Source: Anisakis pegreffii (Eukaryota; Nematoda; Chromadorea; Rhabditida; Anisakidae). From it: a stretch of DNA of 64,000 nt. The notes beneath the pieces are model-generated. The model had not been told where the DNA came from, did no database searches, and saw nothing but the letters and a program-made list of their open reading frames with translations. The DNA is taken from NCBI GenBank assembly GCA_035041965.1, contig JAPYMA010002796.1, positions 1 to 64,000 of the forward strand, written 5' to 3'. Below are positions 1 through 12,540 of the stretch, in pieces. The position numbers and the translations under genes are program-made. Within the stretch, counting starts at the first letter, position 1. Each line of letters starts with the position of its first letter.

Positions 1-1017
1 CACCCCCTACGATCTCCAAATCCGCATTCTCCAGATACTGACGGGGTTTCTACTAGCTGCTGGGTGGAGCAACCTGAGGTTTCGCATGCTTCTACCAGAG
101 AAGAGCAATTTACCATCGCTCTCCTGTGGTTACGTTCATGAATTGCCTCACTCAGTATTTAGTTGATAGATGAAACAGGATCATGTACATACAGAAGCGC
201 TGACAACATACTGTTTAAGATATCGACACGAAACCTGACCCATGGTCGCCCGACGAGAAATGAAGAAGGTTCTTACCGAAATAACGCGAAAAAACTGAGC
301 ACAACTTAGAGACGGCAGCCTTTTTTTCTGTGCGTATCAATAATGTTCAAACAATAATACTCGTTCAATCTTATAGATGTCATCTCAGGACTTACGCTAA
401 CAAGCATTAAACGTCATATTATAAAGGCTCTATTCGCAATATTGCTTTACCATTCCTATTCTATGCTAAGTGACTTTCGAAAACTTGCATTTCATACACT
501 GTGTCTCCTTCCATGAGAATCTATGATCCTGTTCGAGACCTCCTATTTGTTTTCTTCTCATATCGTCACGTTTTCCGGAAGAAACTCATTTATTCCTCTG
601 TTCTGCTATACTGAACATACGTGTGATGATCTTCTCATGACATCTTGTTCTATATGCAATTACTCATTTCAGTCCACCCTGCTGAATCACTAACACTGTT
701 TTGCATTAGCCCTTTTTCAAAATGCCTTCTATAAGCCCGTAAACTTCAAATTCTTAACCTTCAACTGCGATGCCAACAATCGTGTTAAGCCTAGAACCTA
801 TACTTAACCTGAATTGCCTCAAATTTATCGACACAAAACTGCAGCAGATGCCGTCTCGACAGTTCTAAACCGATACTCGTCGATCTATTCAAGCTCTTTC
901 GGTGTGATGTGTGGTAATACGTGGAAAAACGTTTATGCAGACAAGAACTTAAAACTTGATTCCATGATTGAAACAGAACCGCAAAAACTATCCGGATGTC
1001 ACATGATAGGGACATGC
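1..1017. other. Gene-free stretch before the satellite
   Basis: I see no gene. The first ~40 bases resemble the sequence near 13,100 (both contain a CCCTACGATCTC-like block), so this is probably the edge of a dispersed repeat. A 72-codon plus-strand frame at 814-1032 and its minus-strand shadow show no family motif or splice signals. Confidence 0.5.
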
Positions 1018-2937
1018 TCGAGGCTTGCATAGCTTGCATAGTTCTCTTCAATGCATAAGAGAGCTTGCATAGTTCTCACTAGCACTGAATAGAACTCGCA
1101 CAGTTCTCTTCAATGCAGAAGAGAACTTGCACAGTTCTCTTCAATGCATAACAGAGCTTGCAGAGTTCTCACTAGCATTGAATAGAACTCGCACAGTTCT
1201 CTTCAATGCAGAAGAGAGCTTGCATAGTTCTCTTCAATGCATAAGAGAGCTTGCATAGTTCTCTTCAATGCATTGAATAGAACTTGCACAGTTCTCTTCA
1301 ATGCAGAAGAGAGCTTGCATAGTTCTCACTAGCATTGAATAGAACTCGCACAGTTCTCTTCAATGCAGAAGAGAGCTTGCATAGTTCTCACTAGCATTGA
1401 ATAGAACTCGCACAGTTCTCTTCAATGCAGAAGAGAGCTTGCATAGTTCTCTTCAATGCATGAAGAGAGCTTGCATAGTTCTCTTCAATGCATAAGAGAG
1501 CTTGCATAGTTCTCTTCAATGCATGAAGAGAGCTTGCATAGTTCTCTTCAATGCATAAGAGAGCTTGCAGAGTTCTCACTAGCATTGAATAGAACTCGCA
1601 CAGTTCTCTTCAATGCAGAAGAGAGCTTGCATAGTTCTCTTCAATGCAGAAGAGAGCTTGCATAGTTCTCTTCAATGCATAAGAGAGCTTGCATAGTTCT
1701 CTTCAATGCAGAAGAGAGCTTGCATAGTTCTCTTCAATGCATAAGAGAGCTTGCATAGTTCTCTTCAATGCATAAGAGAGCTTGCATAGTTCTCTTCAAT
1801 GCATAACAGAGCTTGCAGAGTTCTCACTAGCATTGAATAGAACTCGCACAGTTCTCTTCAATGCAGAAGAGAGCTTGCATAGTTCTCTTCAATGCAGAAG
1901 AGAGCTTGCATAGTTCTCTTCAATGCATAAGAGAGCTTGCATAGTTCTCTTCAATGCAGAAGAGAGCTTGCATAGTTCTCTTCAATGCATAAGAGAGCTT
2001 GCATAGTTCTCTTCAATGCATAAGAGAGCTTGCATAGTTCTCTTCAATGCATAACAGAGCTTGCAGAGTTCTCACTAGCATTGAATAGAACTCGCACAGT
2101 TCTCTTCAACGCAGAAGAGAGCTAGCATAGTTCTCTTCAATGCAGAAGAGAGCTTGCATAGTTCTCACTAGCATTGAATAGAACTCGCACAGTTCTCTTC
2201 AATGCAGAAGAGAGCTTGCATAGTTCTCACTAGCATTGAATAGAACTCGCACAGTTCTCTTCAATGCAGAAGAGAGCTTGCATAGTTCTCTTCAATGCAG
2301 AAGAGAGCTTGCATAGTTCTCTTCAATGCATAAGAGAGCTTGCATAGTTCTCTTCAATGCATAAGAGAGCTTGCATAGTTCTCTTCAATGCATAACAGAG
2401 CTTGCAGAGTTCTCACTAGCATTGAACAGAACTCGCGCAGTACTCTTCAACGTAAAACAGAACTAGCATAGTTCTCTTCAATGCAGAAGAGAGCTTGCAT
2501 AGTTCTCACTAGCATTGAATAGAACTCGCACAGTTCTCTTCAATGCAGAAGAGAGCTTGCATAGTTCTCACTAGCATTGAATAGAACTCGCACAGTTCTC
2601 TTCAATGCAGAAGAGAGCTTGCATAGTTCTCACTAGCATTGAATAGAACTCGCACAGTTCTCTTCAATGCAGAAGAGAGCTTGCATAGTTCTCACTAGCA
2701 TTGAATAGAACTCGCACAGTTCTCTTCAATGCAGAAGAGAGCTTGCATAGTTCTCACTAGCATTGAATAGAACTCGCACAGTTCTCTTCAATGCAGAAGA
2801 GAGCTTGCATAGTTCTCACTAGCATTGAATAGAACTCGCACAGTTCTCTTCAATGCAGAAGAGAGCTTGCATAGTTCTCACTAGCATTGAATAGAACTCG
2901 CACAGTTCTCTTCAATGCAGAAGAGAGCTTGCATAGA
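1018..2937. repeat. Satellite/minisatellite array with ~31-bp half-units and 62-bp units
   Basis: About 1.9 kb of tandem repeats. The basic half-unit is ~31 bp, containing GAGAGCTTGCATAGTTCTC followed by either TTCAATGCATA or ACTAGCATTGAAT. Two half-units make a 62-bp unit; from about 2,480 to 2,937 these are almost perfect copies. Between 1,560 and 2,480 a higher-order block of ~245 bp recurs, marked by the variant GCATAACAGAGCTTGCAGAG at about 1,146, 1,801, 2,048 and 2,389. Each unit holds a perfect interrupted palindrome, AGAACT-N5-AGTTCT. Open frames across the array (for example 1391-1585 minus) are repeat artefacts. Related tails in inverted orientation occur near 13.8 and 19.7 kb. Confidence 0.97.
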
Positions 2938-4418
2938 GTGCTGGCAGTTGGCATATGTGTTTCTTTGCGTGATGGCATGTGTTTCACACTTTAATATGCT
3001 TCACAGATCCAAGTTTATGGAATTTTTTATGGCATCAGGAGTGTCCGGAACGTTGAAATTCATCTTGTGGATCGATCTGTTATTAATTTCAGGTTTCTTC
3101 GGATCTTTGAATGTTCGCTTGTTAGCCGCTGTTAATTAGTCAGTGGTTAACGAGCGAATAATCAAACAAACGAAGAACCTATGCCCTCCCGATAACCAGA
3201 ATATTTTATTTTGCTGAAATTTTCCACGTGAAAACAACACAAGATCTTGTTACTCATTTTTATTTATTGAACATCTTTCATAATACACATATACACAATT
3301 ACTATTGAACATTACTTTCATAATGTGGTCAAAGCATCGTTTTAGTTGCAGAGTAATCATCACAAGTTGATTTATCTCAATACATACAATTTTTAACAAA
3401 AACAATTAAAAACCAATGAAAATTGTATAACACCAGTTATTAATATTCACCTTTATTATACAACATTACCCAACATTATTATTTACAGGAATATTTTCAT
3501 AATGCAGACACAACATCCTTTTAATTTCATAAGTTAATTCATCATTTTTATTCATTAAAAATCTTTCATAATGTACATACACGCAATTACTATTAAGTAT
3601 CATCTTCATAATGTAGCCAATTACATAATAACCATCACAAGTTGGCTCAATTGAATGCAAACAATCTTTATCAACAATATTAAAAAGCAATGAAGACTGT
3701 GTGCGAACTCTGGTGGTATTCTAAAAAAATCCTTCAAACATAAACAAATATCACAGAGAAGAGAATGAAAACTAATGTAAGACCATGACAACTTCGTTAT
3801 GAATGTAAATTAAACCAGTTGAGTTTTAATTTATTGAAAATGATTGACTATGAAAGAAAAACCGAAAGTCCTTCATAATAAATTTCTGAATATATTATGT
3901 GAATGATTACAATATTCCTTCAATTTTATAGTTGCAAATACGATTACATTAAATAAAACAGACAAAATAAAACATTTTGTAAACATTTCGATAACATCAC
4001 AGTAAACATAACAAATCATAAAGAACACACTAAAAATTAACGAAAACTCCATCAGGAACGTACACTAGAACAATTACATTCTGATTCATTCAAATGCGCT
4101 TACCAGAGCTCGAGCTCATTCCAATTTGAACAATATGCCACAGTTTAACGTTACAAACTGGACTAACCAGATGCTAGGGACTATGAATAACGAATAATCT
4201 AAGCCTACGGCCAAAAAATACCACGATTCTGAGAAAAATATTCATTGAACAGACATGAAACCGAGAAAACAATCAAGATTAACAATGAAAGTAATTCCCG
4301 ACAACATAACAACTATCAGTGTGAAGAATACATACATAAATTATCCACTCGTCATAATTAACGCCACTTAATTAAGAAATATATCAATGGCTTATCGTCT
4401 GAAAATCCGGGAAGCTGG
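2938..4418. other. Repeat-rich non-coding stretch with two decayed signal-peptide-like copies
   Basis: AT-rich sequence. Two related segments (about 3,310-3,420 and 3,590-3,700) match the segment at 10,420-10,545, which in its minus frame encodes a hydrophobic signal-peptide-like sequence. In the two copies here that frame contains stops, so they are decayed. No intact gene is seen. Confidence 0.5.
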
Positions 4419-4945
4419 AGCCCGGAATCCATAGACCTCTCACAGGGAAAGAGATTTCGACTTAATATCAGATGTATAGCCCAGAATTAAGTCGCTGTCT
4501 GCGGGCATCCACTGCGAACGTCAATTTCAATTACCAAAAATATCTCGGATATCATAACTTTAACGATGCGGATATAGGGATTTGCAAACAACAAGATGAC
4601 CGCCAACATTTAAATTCGCGGGTTCGCCTTCGTTGTGCGAGCGTTTGAGCGCACTTTCAAATTGGGTGCAAAATTTTGACAGTTTTTTGCCTATAACTCT
4701 GCCAAAATTCCACCAAATCGGCATGGTAATTGTTAGAAATATTGATAAGTAGGTCCCGAACTTAACCTGAAATTAAAATCCAAAATGATTCAGTGCTGAC
4801 CGAGTTTGAACGCAAAATCGATAATGGGAACGTATCGTAAAAATATTTTGCCCACCCCTCACTTTTCGGACTTTTCATTCAGCAAATCGCTGCGCCGGCT
4901 CGTTTTTGGCAATGAGCCGAGACGCGTCGGCGTGAAATGTCATTC
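4419..4945. repeat. Dispersed repeat R2, copy 1
   Basis: About 530 bp that recurs in the same orientation at 10,660-11,190 with high identity by eye. It includes GCGGGTTCGCCTTCGTTGTG and the GC-richer end AATCGCTGCGCCGGC. The two copies bracket the innexin locus. No transposase-like frame or clear terminal repeats are visible, so the class of element is unknown. Both copies end abruptly at a GTCGGCGTGAAATGTC block, after which the flanks differ. Confidence 0.85.
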
Positions 4946-5556
4946 ACGAGCAAACCACTTCTGTTGTTATGCATCAACAGCTTGGAATCTGCATCCTCAG
5001 GAGATCTGTTCCTTAATTTGAGAGATTCAGACGGATTCGTGTTGATTTTTGCAAGAAATACTATCTTACATCAAGTGGTCATGCAGTAAGAAATCACTAT
5101 GACTGAGTATTTGAAGAACGATTCTCGGCAGTTCAGTGAATTTCTTAAGGACTAAGCTTTCAGTCGCTGAATTCGTGGTCGTTTTTGGAATGTTCGGTTG
5201 ATTTTATGTGAAATTTTATTATGTCTCTTCTTTCAAAGTGGTAAAAAGACTCCGGTGGCAGTACAATTTATGTAATGAAGAACGTCCTTTGCAGAAATCT
5301 CGTTCTTTTTCATGAAATTCATCCACAGATGTGACGTTTTACCATAATTTCTAATGTTTTGAATTCGACGGTTTTCGTCATTCAAATAATTATTTCCTCG
5401 ATGATTTATTCTTAGTGAGAGTTAGCGGTGAGTGTTAGTCGCTTCTATTTTCCAGTTGTTCAGATCGATTCTTCCCTGATTTCTGGTAGTTGCTCATTTC
5501 CGAATAGTTTGTAGTTCCAGGAATTTTATCGGAAAAAATCAATTGGTGAAGTCAAT

Positions 5557-8500
5557 ATGTTTACGGAAATTCCATTCCTGAAAAATTTCCTCTCATCGGC
5601 CACATCGAAACGTCTCGATGATGTTGTGGACCGTTTACATTTTGTGGTCACAGTGACTGTGTTGGTGTTATTCGCCATGTTCATTGGTACAAAACAACAT
5701 TTCGGTAGTCCAATTCAGTGCATGTTACCGGCACATATGGATCGTTAGTTTGCGTGATTGCTCTCAATTTTTAATTCATTGAAAAACAAATTTGAGATTT
5801 CAATTGAACACTGTTGAAAATTTCAAGTTGTAGGTGAATTCCTTATGGTTTACATTTGATATTTCCGGAAAGTGCTTCTGCACTTCACTTTGGTTAATGG
5901 CTGAAATATTAAGCAATTGCTAATTGTAAGGTGGCTCATGGACTGCGTATGGTCAGTACTTGTGTTTCGTTGAGAACACTTATCGCATCACTTTCAATCG
6001 CAGTTTACCGAGCATCAACGAGAGAACCTCACTTAAACACACATCTGGAATCGAAGTGAATTACTATCAGGTGAATCTTTGTTATTACTTTATCTTTATC
6101 GTTGTTCTTGTTGTTATCAGTTGTTATTACTATTGTTACATATGATACTATTACGATTGCTTTGCTTATTATTGGTCAGTATGACGACTTAACTTTTGAA
6201 GCATTTGGTAATTCCAATTCATGGGAGTGGTGCATCAAAATACTGCCGTATAATATGTATTGAAATAGGATATTTATCATTTTACTCAGAAAATTCCTGT
6301 TCGGAATTCTTGAATTGTCAAAAAACAAGTGTAGTCTTTGTTTCAGTGGGTACCATACTTCTTCGCGATTCAAGCTTTCTGCTTCTACATACCCAGTTGG
6401 ATTTGGCATTTTCTTCAACAGTATGGCAGTGAGTACTTTTAATCATTCGCTTTTGAATCGTTTTTTGTTGTGGTGATTTGTCATAGTCAAAAGTTTTTTT
6501 AAGGACATCGTAGTACGATTAAGTCTCTTCGATTCTTCCAAAACATTGGGTTTTGATTTTTTGAACTTTTTTGAATTGTTCTGGTAAACCTCTAAAAATC
6601 GTATCGCTTCGATTCAGTTCCATTTTAGTGGTGGATATTCAAACGGTGGTGGATGAAGCGGTCGCGATACGAGACGAGAGAAAAGAAGAGAACAGATCGA
6701 AAAAATTGGTGAAAGTCGTCGAATTCATCCGCACCTCTTTCGAGTATCGCGATAAACTTCAACAATCGGTAACAATCCTGGAATCGCTGTTTGATAATTT
6801 CTTTGTTGATTTGAGATTTTTATTGCTTTTTTGAAAGACTTTTTTTATGTAGCAAAGAAAATGTTGCATGCTCACGATGAAAAGAAAAGAATTCTGCCGT
6901 GTTAGGTTAATTGAATGCGAATAATTGCGAACTGCGTGTAGTTTGTTTTATCGGCAACAATAAATTTTGATCGATACCATTCCAGATGAGTTTTTGTGCA
7001 AGTTTATTGAAACCAACAAGACTTGGTTTCTTTGCGACCGCAGCTTACCTAACGACGAAGTTTGTGTGGCTTTTAAACGATGCAATTCAATTGTGGTTAA
7101 TTGGTCGTTTTCTGGGTATTGATGATCCTACATGGGCTTTTCAGGTTAGCATTTTGCATTCTTTAGAGTTGAGTGGAATGATGAGTTGAGTCTGTTGGAT
7201 TGATTGAGTAATTTGCTGTATTAAGAAAGAGTTTGAAAAGAATTGTCTTCGGTTCGAATTTCTTTTTTGAAGGAAGAGGATAAGGTTATGGAATTGGGGT
7301 TATACGAACTAGGTGTATGATAGTACAGGCGAACTAGATGCATGATAATGCAGATTAGATTATTGTTGGCAGTGAAATAATTGTGCGATCATGGCATATT
7401 GTTGCGATTCGGTATTCTTATAATTAGAATCTTTACAATTAGAATCATTCTTACATGTGAGAGTGAAAAAGCTTTTTGTCGAATACTGAGCGAAAATTTT
7501 GATAAACTTTCAGCCATCGAAAGTGGTGCAAAAAGTGACGAATGTAGGATCGAAGACAGCCATTCATTATTTTCCACGTGTGACGTTCTGTGACATTGAA
7601 CGTCACACACTCGGACGTATGCAGATAGACACATTCCAATGTGTTCTGATGCTTAACGTCATCAACGAGAAGTTATTTGTTATGCTCTGGTTTTGGATCA
7701 TTTTGGTGAGTGTTTGGTTGTCTTTTGGTGGAAATTTTGTGCGAATATTTTTGGGAACTTGCGTTCAAATATTTAAACATGAGCAGTATTTTGATGAAGT
7801 TTAATAAGGTTGTGAGCAGTTTCAATGTTTTTGTTGGAAAAGTCCAAAAACGATCCTTAATCCTTGATGAGGCTCGTGGTTATTTTCAGCTGTTGGCGGT
7901 GATGTCGATAAATTTCATCTATACGCTGTTGCAATTCGTTTCACCGAGTTTGCGATGCTCGAATTTCATGTTGTACCTACGGGTAATTTGAGCTTGAATT
8001 TGGACATTTCACGGGTATCTTGGATAGATGAAAGGAGTTTGAAGAATAGTTCAAGTGAATTTGAAATTATTTCTTTGAAGTTTTGTTGAGGTTTTTTTCG
8101 GTTGTTGTTCTGAAGATATTATACAGAATTTCATTTCGTCGAGTATTTTGATGGGAGGATATCTTTTAGGGAATTGATGCGACTGAACATCAACATCGAT
8201 ACTTTTTAGCTTGTGGGAAACGAAATATTCGTGCGTTCGTTGAAAATGTAAGTTTCGTTTTGAGATTATTTTGTTTAGGACATGAAAAGGTTCAAGAAAT
8301 ATTTGCAATTGTCAGCAGCAATGTGTTAGGAGAAATATTTAATGTTGCAAGAAGTTCAGTGTTATATTCGATGATTTATTCAGTGTCTTTTCAGTGAAAT
8401 TTTGAGTATTTTTCATTTCGTGCATCGTTTTGATTCTTCGTACAATTGAACATGTAACTAATTGAAAGTTTGTTATTTCCAAGAGGATTCTCAGGTTGGT

Positions 8501-8650
8501 TCTCAGCGTTGTCGATAACTAGTATGAAGTGTTTAGGTGATGGGAACAGATGGCATTCTGATGATTCGTTTTGTGCAGAGTCATGCCGGAGCGATTGTGG
8601 CCAGAGATATTGTCATGCGCCTGTTCCGCATCTACAATCCGATCTTCCAG
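5557..8650 (+). CDS. Innexin (invertebrate gap-junction channel protein), terminal exon unresolved
   Basis: Innexins form gap-junction hemichannels in the plasma membrane with four membrane segments. Exons: 5557-5743, 5931-6070, 6347-6428, 6629-6768, 6986-7144, 7514-7705, 7890-7982, 8537-8650; phases agree across every junction, giving 369 codons. Residues 1-62 hold the N-terminus and TM1. The innexin signature YYQWVP is split by intron 2 (VNYYQ | WVPYF). Extracellular loop 1 has two cysteines (IQC...LCFVENTYR). Loop 2 has two (VTFCDIERHTLG and TFQCVL), followed by the TM4-proximal NEKLFVMLWFW. The last exon found ends in SHAGAIVARDIVMRLFRIY, the usual cytoplasmic region, at a CAG/GTTGGG donor. 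The 3' end is open: reading through stops at 8722, or splicing may go to a candidate acceptor near 8754 or 9419. Family length is usually 360-450 residues, so little is missing. Confidence 0.93.
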
Positions 8651-10432
8651 GTTGGGTTATTGATGGGCAATGGAATTGAATTGTTTCGTATTGAGACATT
8701 GTTGTCTTTTCAGTGTAATTAAATGGAATATATTAAACGACGATGCTTTAACAGTTTCAAGCAAGATTGCTTATGATAGCATGCGGGAGGGATTCTTTTG
8801 TGAGTGTTATCGAGATGTTATCGAGACTGAGCCAGACAAATGGTCTGGCCGATATGGATTTGATGATTTTATGAAATTGATTCAAATCGTTTAGCCTAGA
8901 GATTGGTTTATGTGATTGGGTGTGAATGTTGTCGGAAAATGAGAATAGTGTTTATTTGAGGATGAAAATGAATATGCTCGGAAAGGTTTTAAACAACGAA
9001 CGATTGCATCAGCACCCGAGCAGACTTTAGATTCGATGACAGACTGCACTGAACTTGGTTAGTGGGTGATTTTTTTCATTTTTATTATTGATGTTAATAT
9101 TGTTGTTGTTATTGTTATTACTATCGCTGATTTGTGTCATTATGGTGAATTTATTGTTATTGTTTATTCGTTATCGTTATTGTTCAACTATTTATTTAGG
9201 AAGCATCGCAGTTTGTTGATATCGTCGATTATCGCATACTGTGATTCATACTTACTTTATAAACATGACAATAATGTGACTGTTTGCCTATGGAAAGTCA
9301 AGAATGAATACTTTGTCGATGATAGAATACTTTGTCCAAGCTTTCAGTTGTTTTCAAATAATCCGGGAGATGTTTTATCTCTATTGAAAAGTTTTGATTT
9401 GTTGAATTGAATTGCAGGCGGTACTCATTCTCGCAATCCTTCAGTGGCAAAAGTGTTTCAATAAAATAGCGGTTGTTGTTTATTTTTAAAGGTTTACTCG
9501 ATGGACGATAAGGCTTATTTACTGATACGATCAAGTCACATTACTAATGGCTGCTTCACCACAATAGTCACCTCCTCCATCTTTATGAACATCCGTTTTT
9601 GTTTCTTTCAGTTTGTTTTAGTTATGATTCTAATGATGCAATGATAATCATAGCAACAAGTTTGATCTGATGATTACGATGTCTGTCAGCTGTGCTCATC
9701 TGAATGAATATTGTTGGATGTTTAGTTTGTTTTTGTTTGACACTGATCTTTTTTAAAATTATTAGCATACTCAGGCCGTATTATTGTTAATATTATTATT
9801 GTTATTATCATTATTATGATTACTACTGCCATTATGATTATTGTTGTTGTATTCATTTTCTTCATTACTTATATCAGTCTTATATCTACCATGATCAGCT
9901 CATCGGTTTATTACTTTCTGACTGGCGTAAGTTTGTGAAGGTTTCTGGGTTCGTTCGAATATTTTTTATGAATTGATATGGAGACAAATTGATATGAAGA
10001 CGCGTTTGTGTAGCTTTGTGCAGTTGTAATATTCATTCATGAGTTCGATTTGGTGTTGGTGTTTGTAGGTGTTCTTATGGAATGTAGAATGATTTTACTT
10101 CGGTTGAGAAAAGATTATGTCGTGCGGATTACCTATGCAATATTCGTTATTGTGATTGTTATACGTGGTGGGACGATATTTAAAAATTATCATAAACTTT
10201 CATATGGATATCTTCATGTCCTTGCATGTTTATGGGTGGTATATATTAGTTGTAATGATTATTAGTTGAGTATGATCATTGTTATGACTGGTATTAATTT
10301 AGATCAGTATTCATTCAGGGTTAACAGTATTAATAGCAACATAATGTTGCAGTAGTGTTATGAATAGTAAAATGTTTATTAGATATACATAAAGTTAGAG
10401 TACACATCATACACTATTTACAACATTACTTT
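8651..10432. other. Innexin 3' region, AT-rich, with trinucleotide tracts
   Basis: It holds candidate terminal-exon acceptors for the innexin (about 8,754 and 9,419) and ATT/GTT-rich tracts at about 9,070-9,130 and 9,775-9,860. The second acceptor is followed by a short Ser/Asn-containing tail ending next to a CAATAAAA sequence, which could be a terminal exon and poly(A) signal if the phase can be met. Nothing else is recognisable. Confidence 0.4.
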
Positions 10433-10536
10433 CATAAAACATTCACGGCATCCACTAATTTCATGATAACCATCACAAGTTGACTCAATTGAGCACATAC
10501 AATTTTTATCAACAACAATAAAAAAGCAATGAGCAT
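10433..10536 (-). CDS. Possible signal-peptide exon or 34-residue secreted peptide
   Basis: On the minus strand from an ATG at 10,536 the frame opens MLIAFLLLLIKIVCAQLSQ, an excellent signal peptide with a cleavage-like VCA-Q site. It then runs to a stop at 10,433. No downstream exon is recognised. The same segment occurs twice at 3.3-3.7 kb with stops in frame. It may be the first exon of a secreted protein whose remaining exons are lost or undetected, or a repeat that happens to encode a hydrophobic stretch. Function unknown. Confidence 0.25.
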
Positions 10537-10659
10537 TGTTTGAAAACATAACACTGTTATAATCCTTCAGTTTCGTAATTACAATTACAACCACATGGAA
10601 TGAAACATATAAAATGCAACATTTAGAAAACATTTTGATAATATCACAGAAGCCGGAAT

Positions 10660-11190
10660 CCTTATACCTCTCACGGGTGAAGAGATTTGGATTTAATATC
10701 AGAAACGGCTGCATAGCCCAGAATTAAGTCGCTGCCTGCGGACACTGACTGCAAACGTCAATTTCAATTACCAAAAATATCTCGGATATCATGACTTTAT
10801 CGATGCGGATATAGGGATTTGCAAACAACAAGATGAACGCCAACATTTAATTTCGCGGGTTCGCCTTCGTTGTGCGAGCGTTTGAGCGCACTTTCAAATT
10901 GGGTGCAAAATTTTGACAGTTTTTTGCCTATAACTCTGCCGAAAATCCACCAAATCGACAGTTTAACTGTTAGAAATATTGATAAATGGGCCCCGAACTT
11001 AGCCTGAAGTAAAAATCCAAAATGATTCAGTGCTGACCGAGTTTGAGCGCAAAACCCATAATGGGAACGTATCGTAGAAATATTTTGCCCACCCCTCACT
11101 TTTCGGACTTTTCATTCAGCAAATCGCTGCGCCGGCCCGTTTTTGGCGATGAGCCGAGACGCGTCGGCGTGAAATGTCGTTCGCGATTGA
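10660..11190. repeat. Dispersed repeat R2, copy 2
   Basis: Second same-strand copy of the ~530-bp repeat at 4,419-4,945. The block from GAATTAAGTCGCTG to GTCGGCGTGAAATGTC matches with few differences. The 100-codon minus frame at 10,797-11,099 lies wholly within the repeat and does not resemble a known domain. The flanking signal-peptide-like segment upstream is also shared, so the duplicated unit is larger than R2 itself. Confidence 0.85.
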
Positions 11191-12540
11191 TTCACTTTTA
11201 TTTTATTTGTAATTTTTAATTAATTAGCGGTAATTATGATGTATGAATGGGTTATATTTGTATTTATCGCAATAATGATTGTTCCGCACATTCTGTTTGT
11301 TAAGCTGCACTAATTTCATGCTGATTTGAATCAATTTGAGACGTTCAAAACATCGTTTTAAAGAATTATTTCTGTTATAAATTCTAAATCAACGTTCGGT
11401 TTGCAGTTTGTTCAATGAGTATTTTTATAAGAATCGCAGTATTTTTTAGCCGCAAGCTTAGATTACTTGCCATTCATAATCTCTGGCACCTGGTTTACGT
11501 AGTTTGTAACGATGTAAAATATTGTTCGTTGCTCGAAATTGTTATGTGGTATCAACGATATGTTGATGATGATGTTAAGCTTTGGTCTCCCTTGTTTTAA
11601 TGTACGTTTTTGATGGAGTTTCCATTAGTTTTTCCTGTATTCTTTGTGATATTCATTTGTGTTCACTGTGATATTATATAATTGTTTACTAAATATTTAA
11701 TTTTGTATGTTTTAATGAATATAATCGTATTTGTGATTATGAAATTGAAAAAATATTGCAAAAGTTTATATATTTATAAATTTATAGTGAAAGAAGTATA
11801 ATAAATAATATTACAACGTTGCGTTGTGTCCACAGTGAAACTTTCGAAAAATACAATTTCTATGATTCTGCAATAGTGAATCAAAGGTGATTAAATTGAG
11901 TTCTGTTCACAAAATGCTACTGAGCGGTAGATGGGACAGGTAGAATGTTGATTGAGGTCTGAGCAATGGACGAATTTCCAGCTGGAAGAGGCTCTTCAGG
12001 TTCTACAATATTTGAGCTTCGTCACGTTCATAATCCTGAAGTAATGATTAGGAATGTGTAGAGGAACAGATGTGATTGCGTGAATCCAATTTTATCCCTT
12101 GATTAGTGGGTAACTCTTCAACTGTTAAGGAGTCATTTTAAGAAAATGTTTAATGAGATGAATAAATCATTCGTCAGAAAGGAACACTGACGACAGGCTT
12201 GGATGTAAGGTTAAAAATATTCATAAGTGAGTGGTGATGATGTTTCTTGATGGATTGCAAGATTGGAATAATTGGATATTAAGAATAATATTAAGATTGG
12301 AATAATCAAGGGAAGGGAAAAAGATTGCTTTGATTCATCTGATTACATCCAATTGAGCAAAGTAACTCCTGTGTAATCAGAATTCACATTATTATCAGGA
12401 AGGCAGTAAATATTACTTTGCATGATTATCCAGCTTTCAGTAGCAGTTAATTCTTCCAGCAGACTAAATAATCCTTCTTGAGTAACTGAGTAACTCTCCG
12501 GACGATCGCTGCTCCGAGTGATTGACTGTTTGCTTGTTAG
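11191..12540. other. No gene seen
   Basis: AT-rich sequence without a frame, splice pattern or repeat that I can assign. Confidence 0.4.

Noticed and set aside
814..1032. Peptide phrase IETEP shared with 8,755-8,893
   Set aside because: Similarity covers about a dozen residues with no splice support; chance is likely.
1391..1585. Open frame in the satellite
   Set aside because: Periodic translation of the repeat with no start context or homology.
1018..2937. CRISPR-like array of ~31-bp repeats
   Set aside because: Units are contiguous with no unique spacers, and the surrounding genes are animal genes. It is a satellite.
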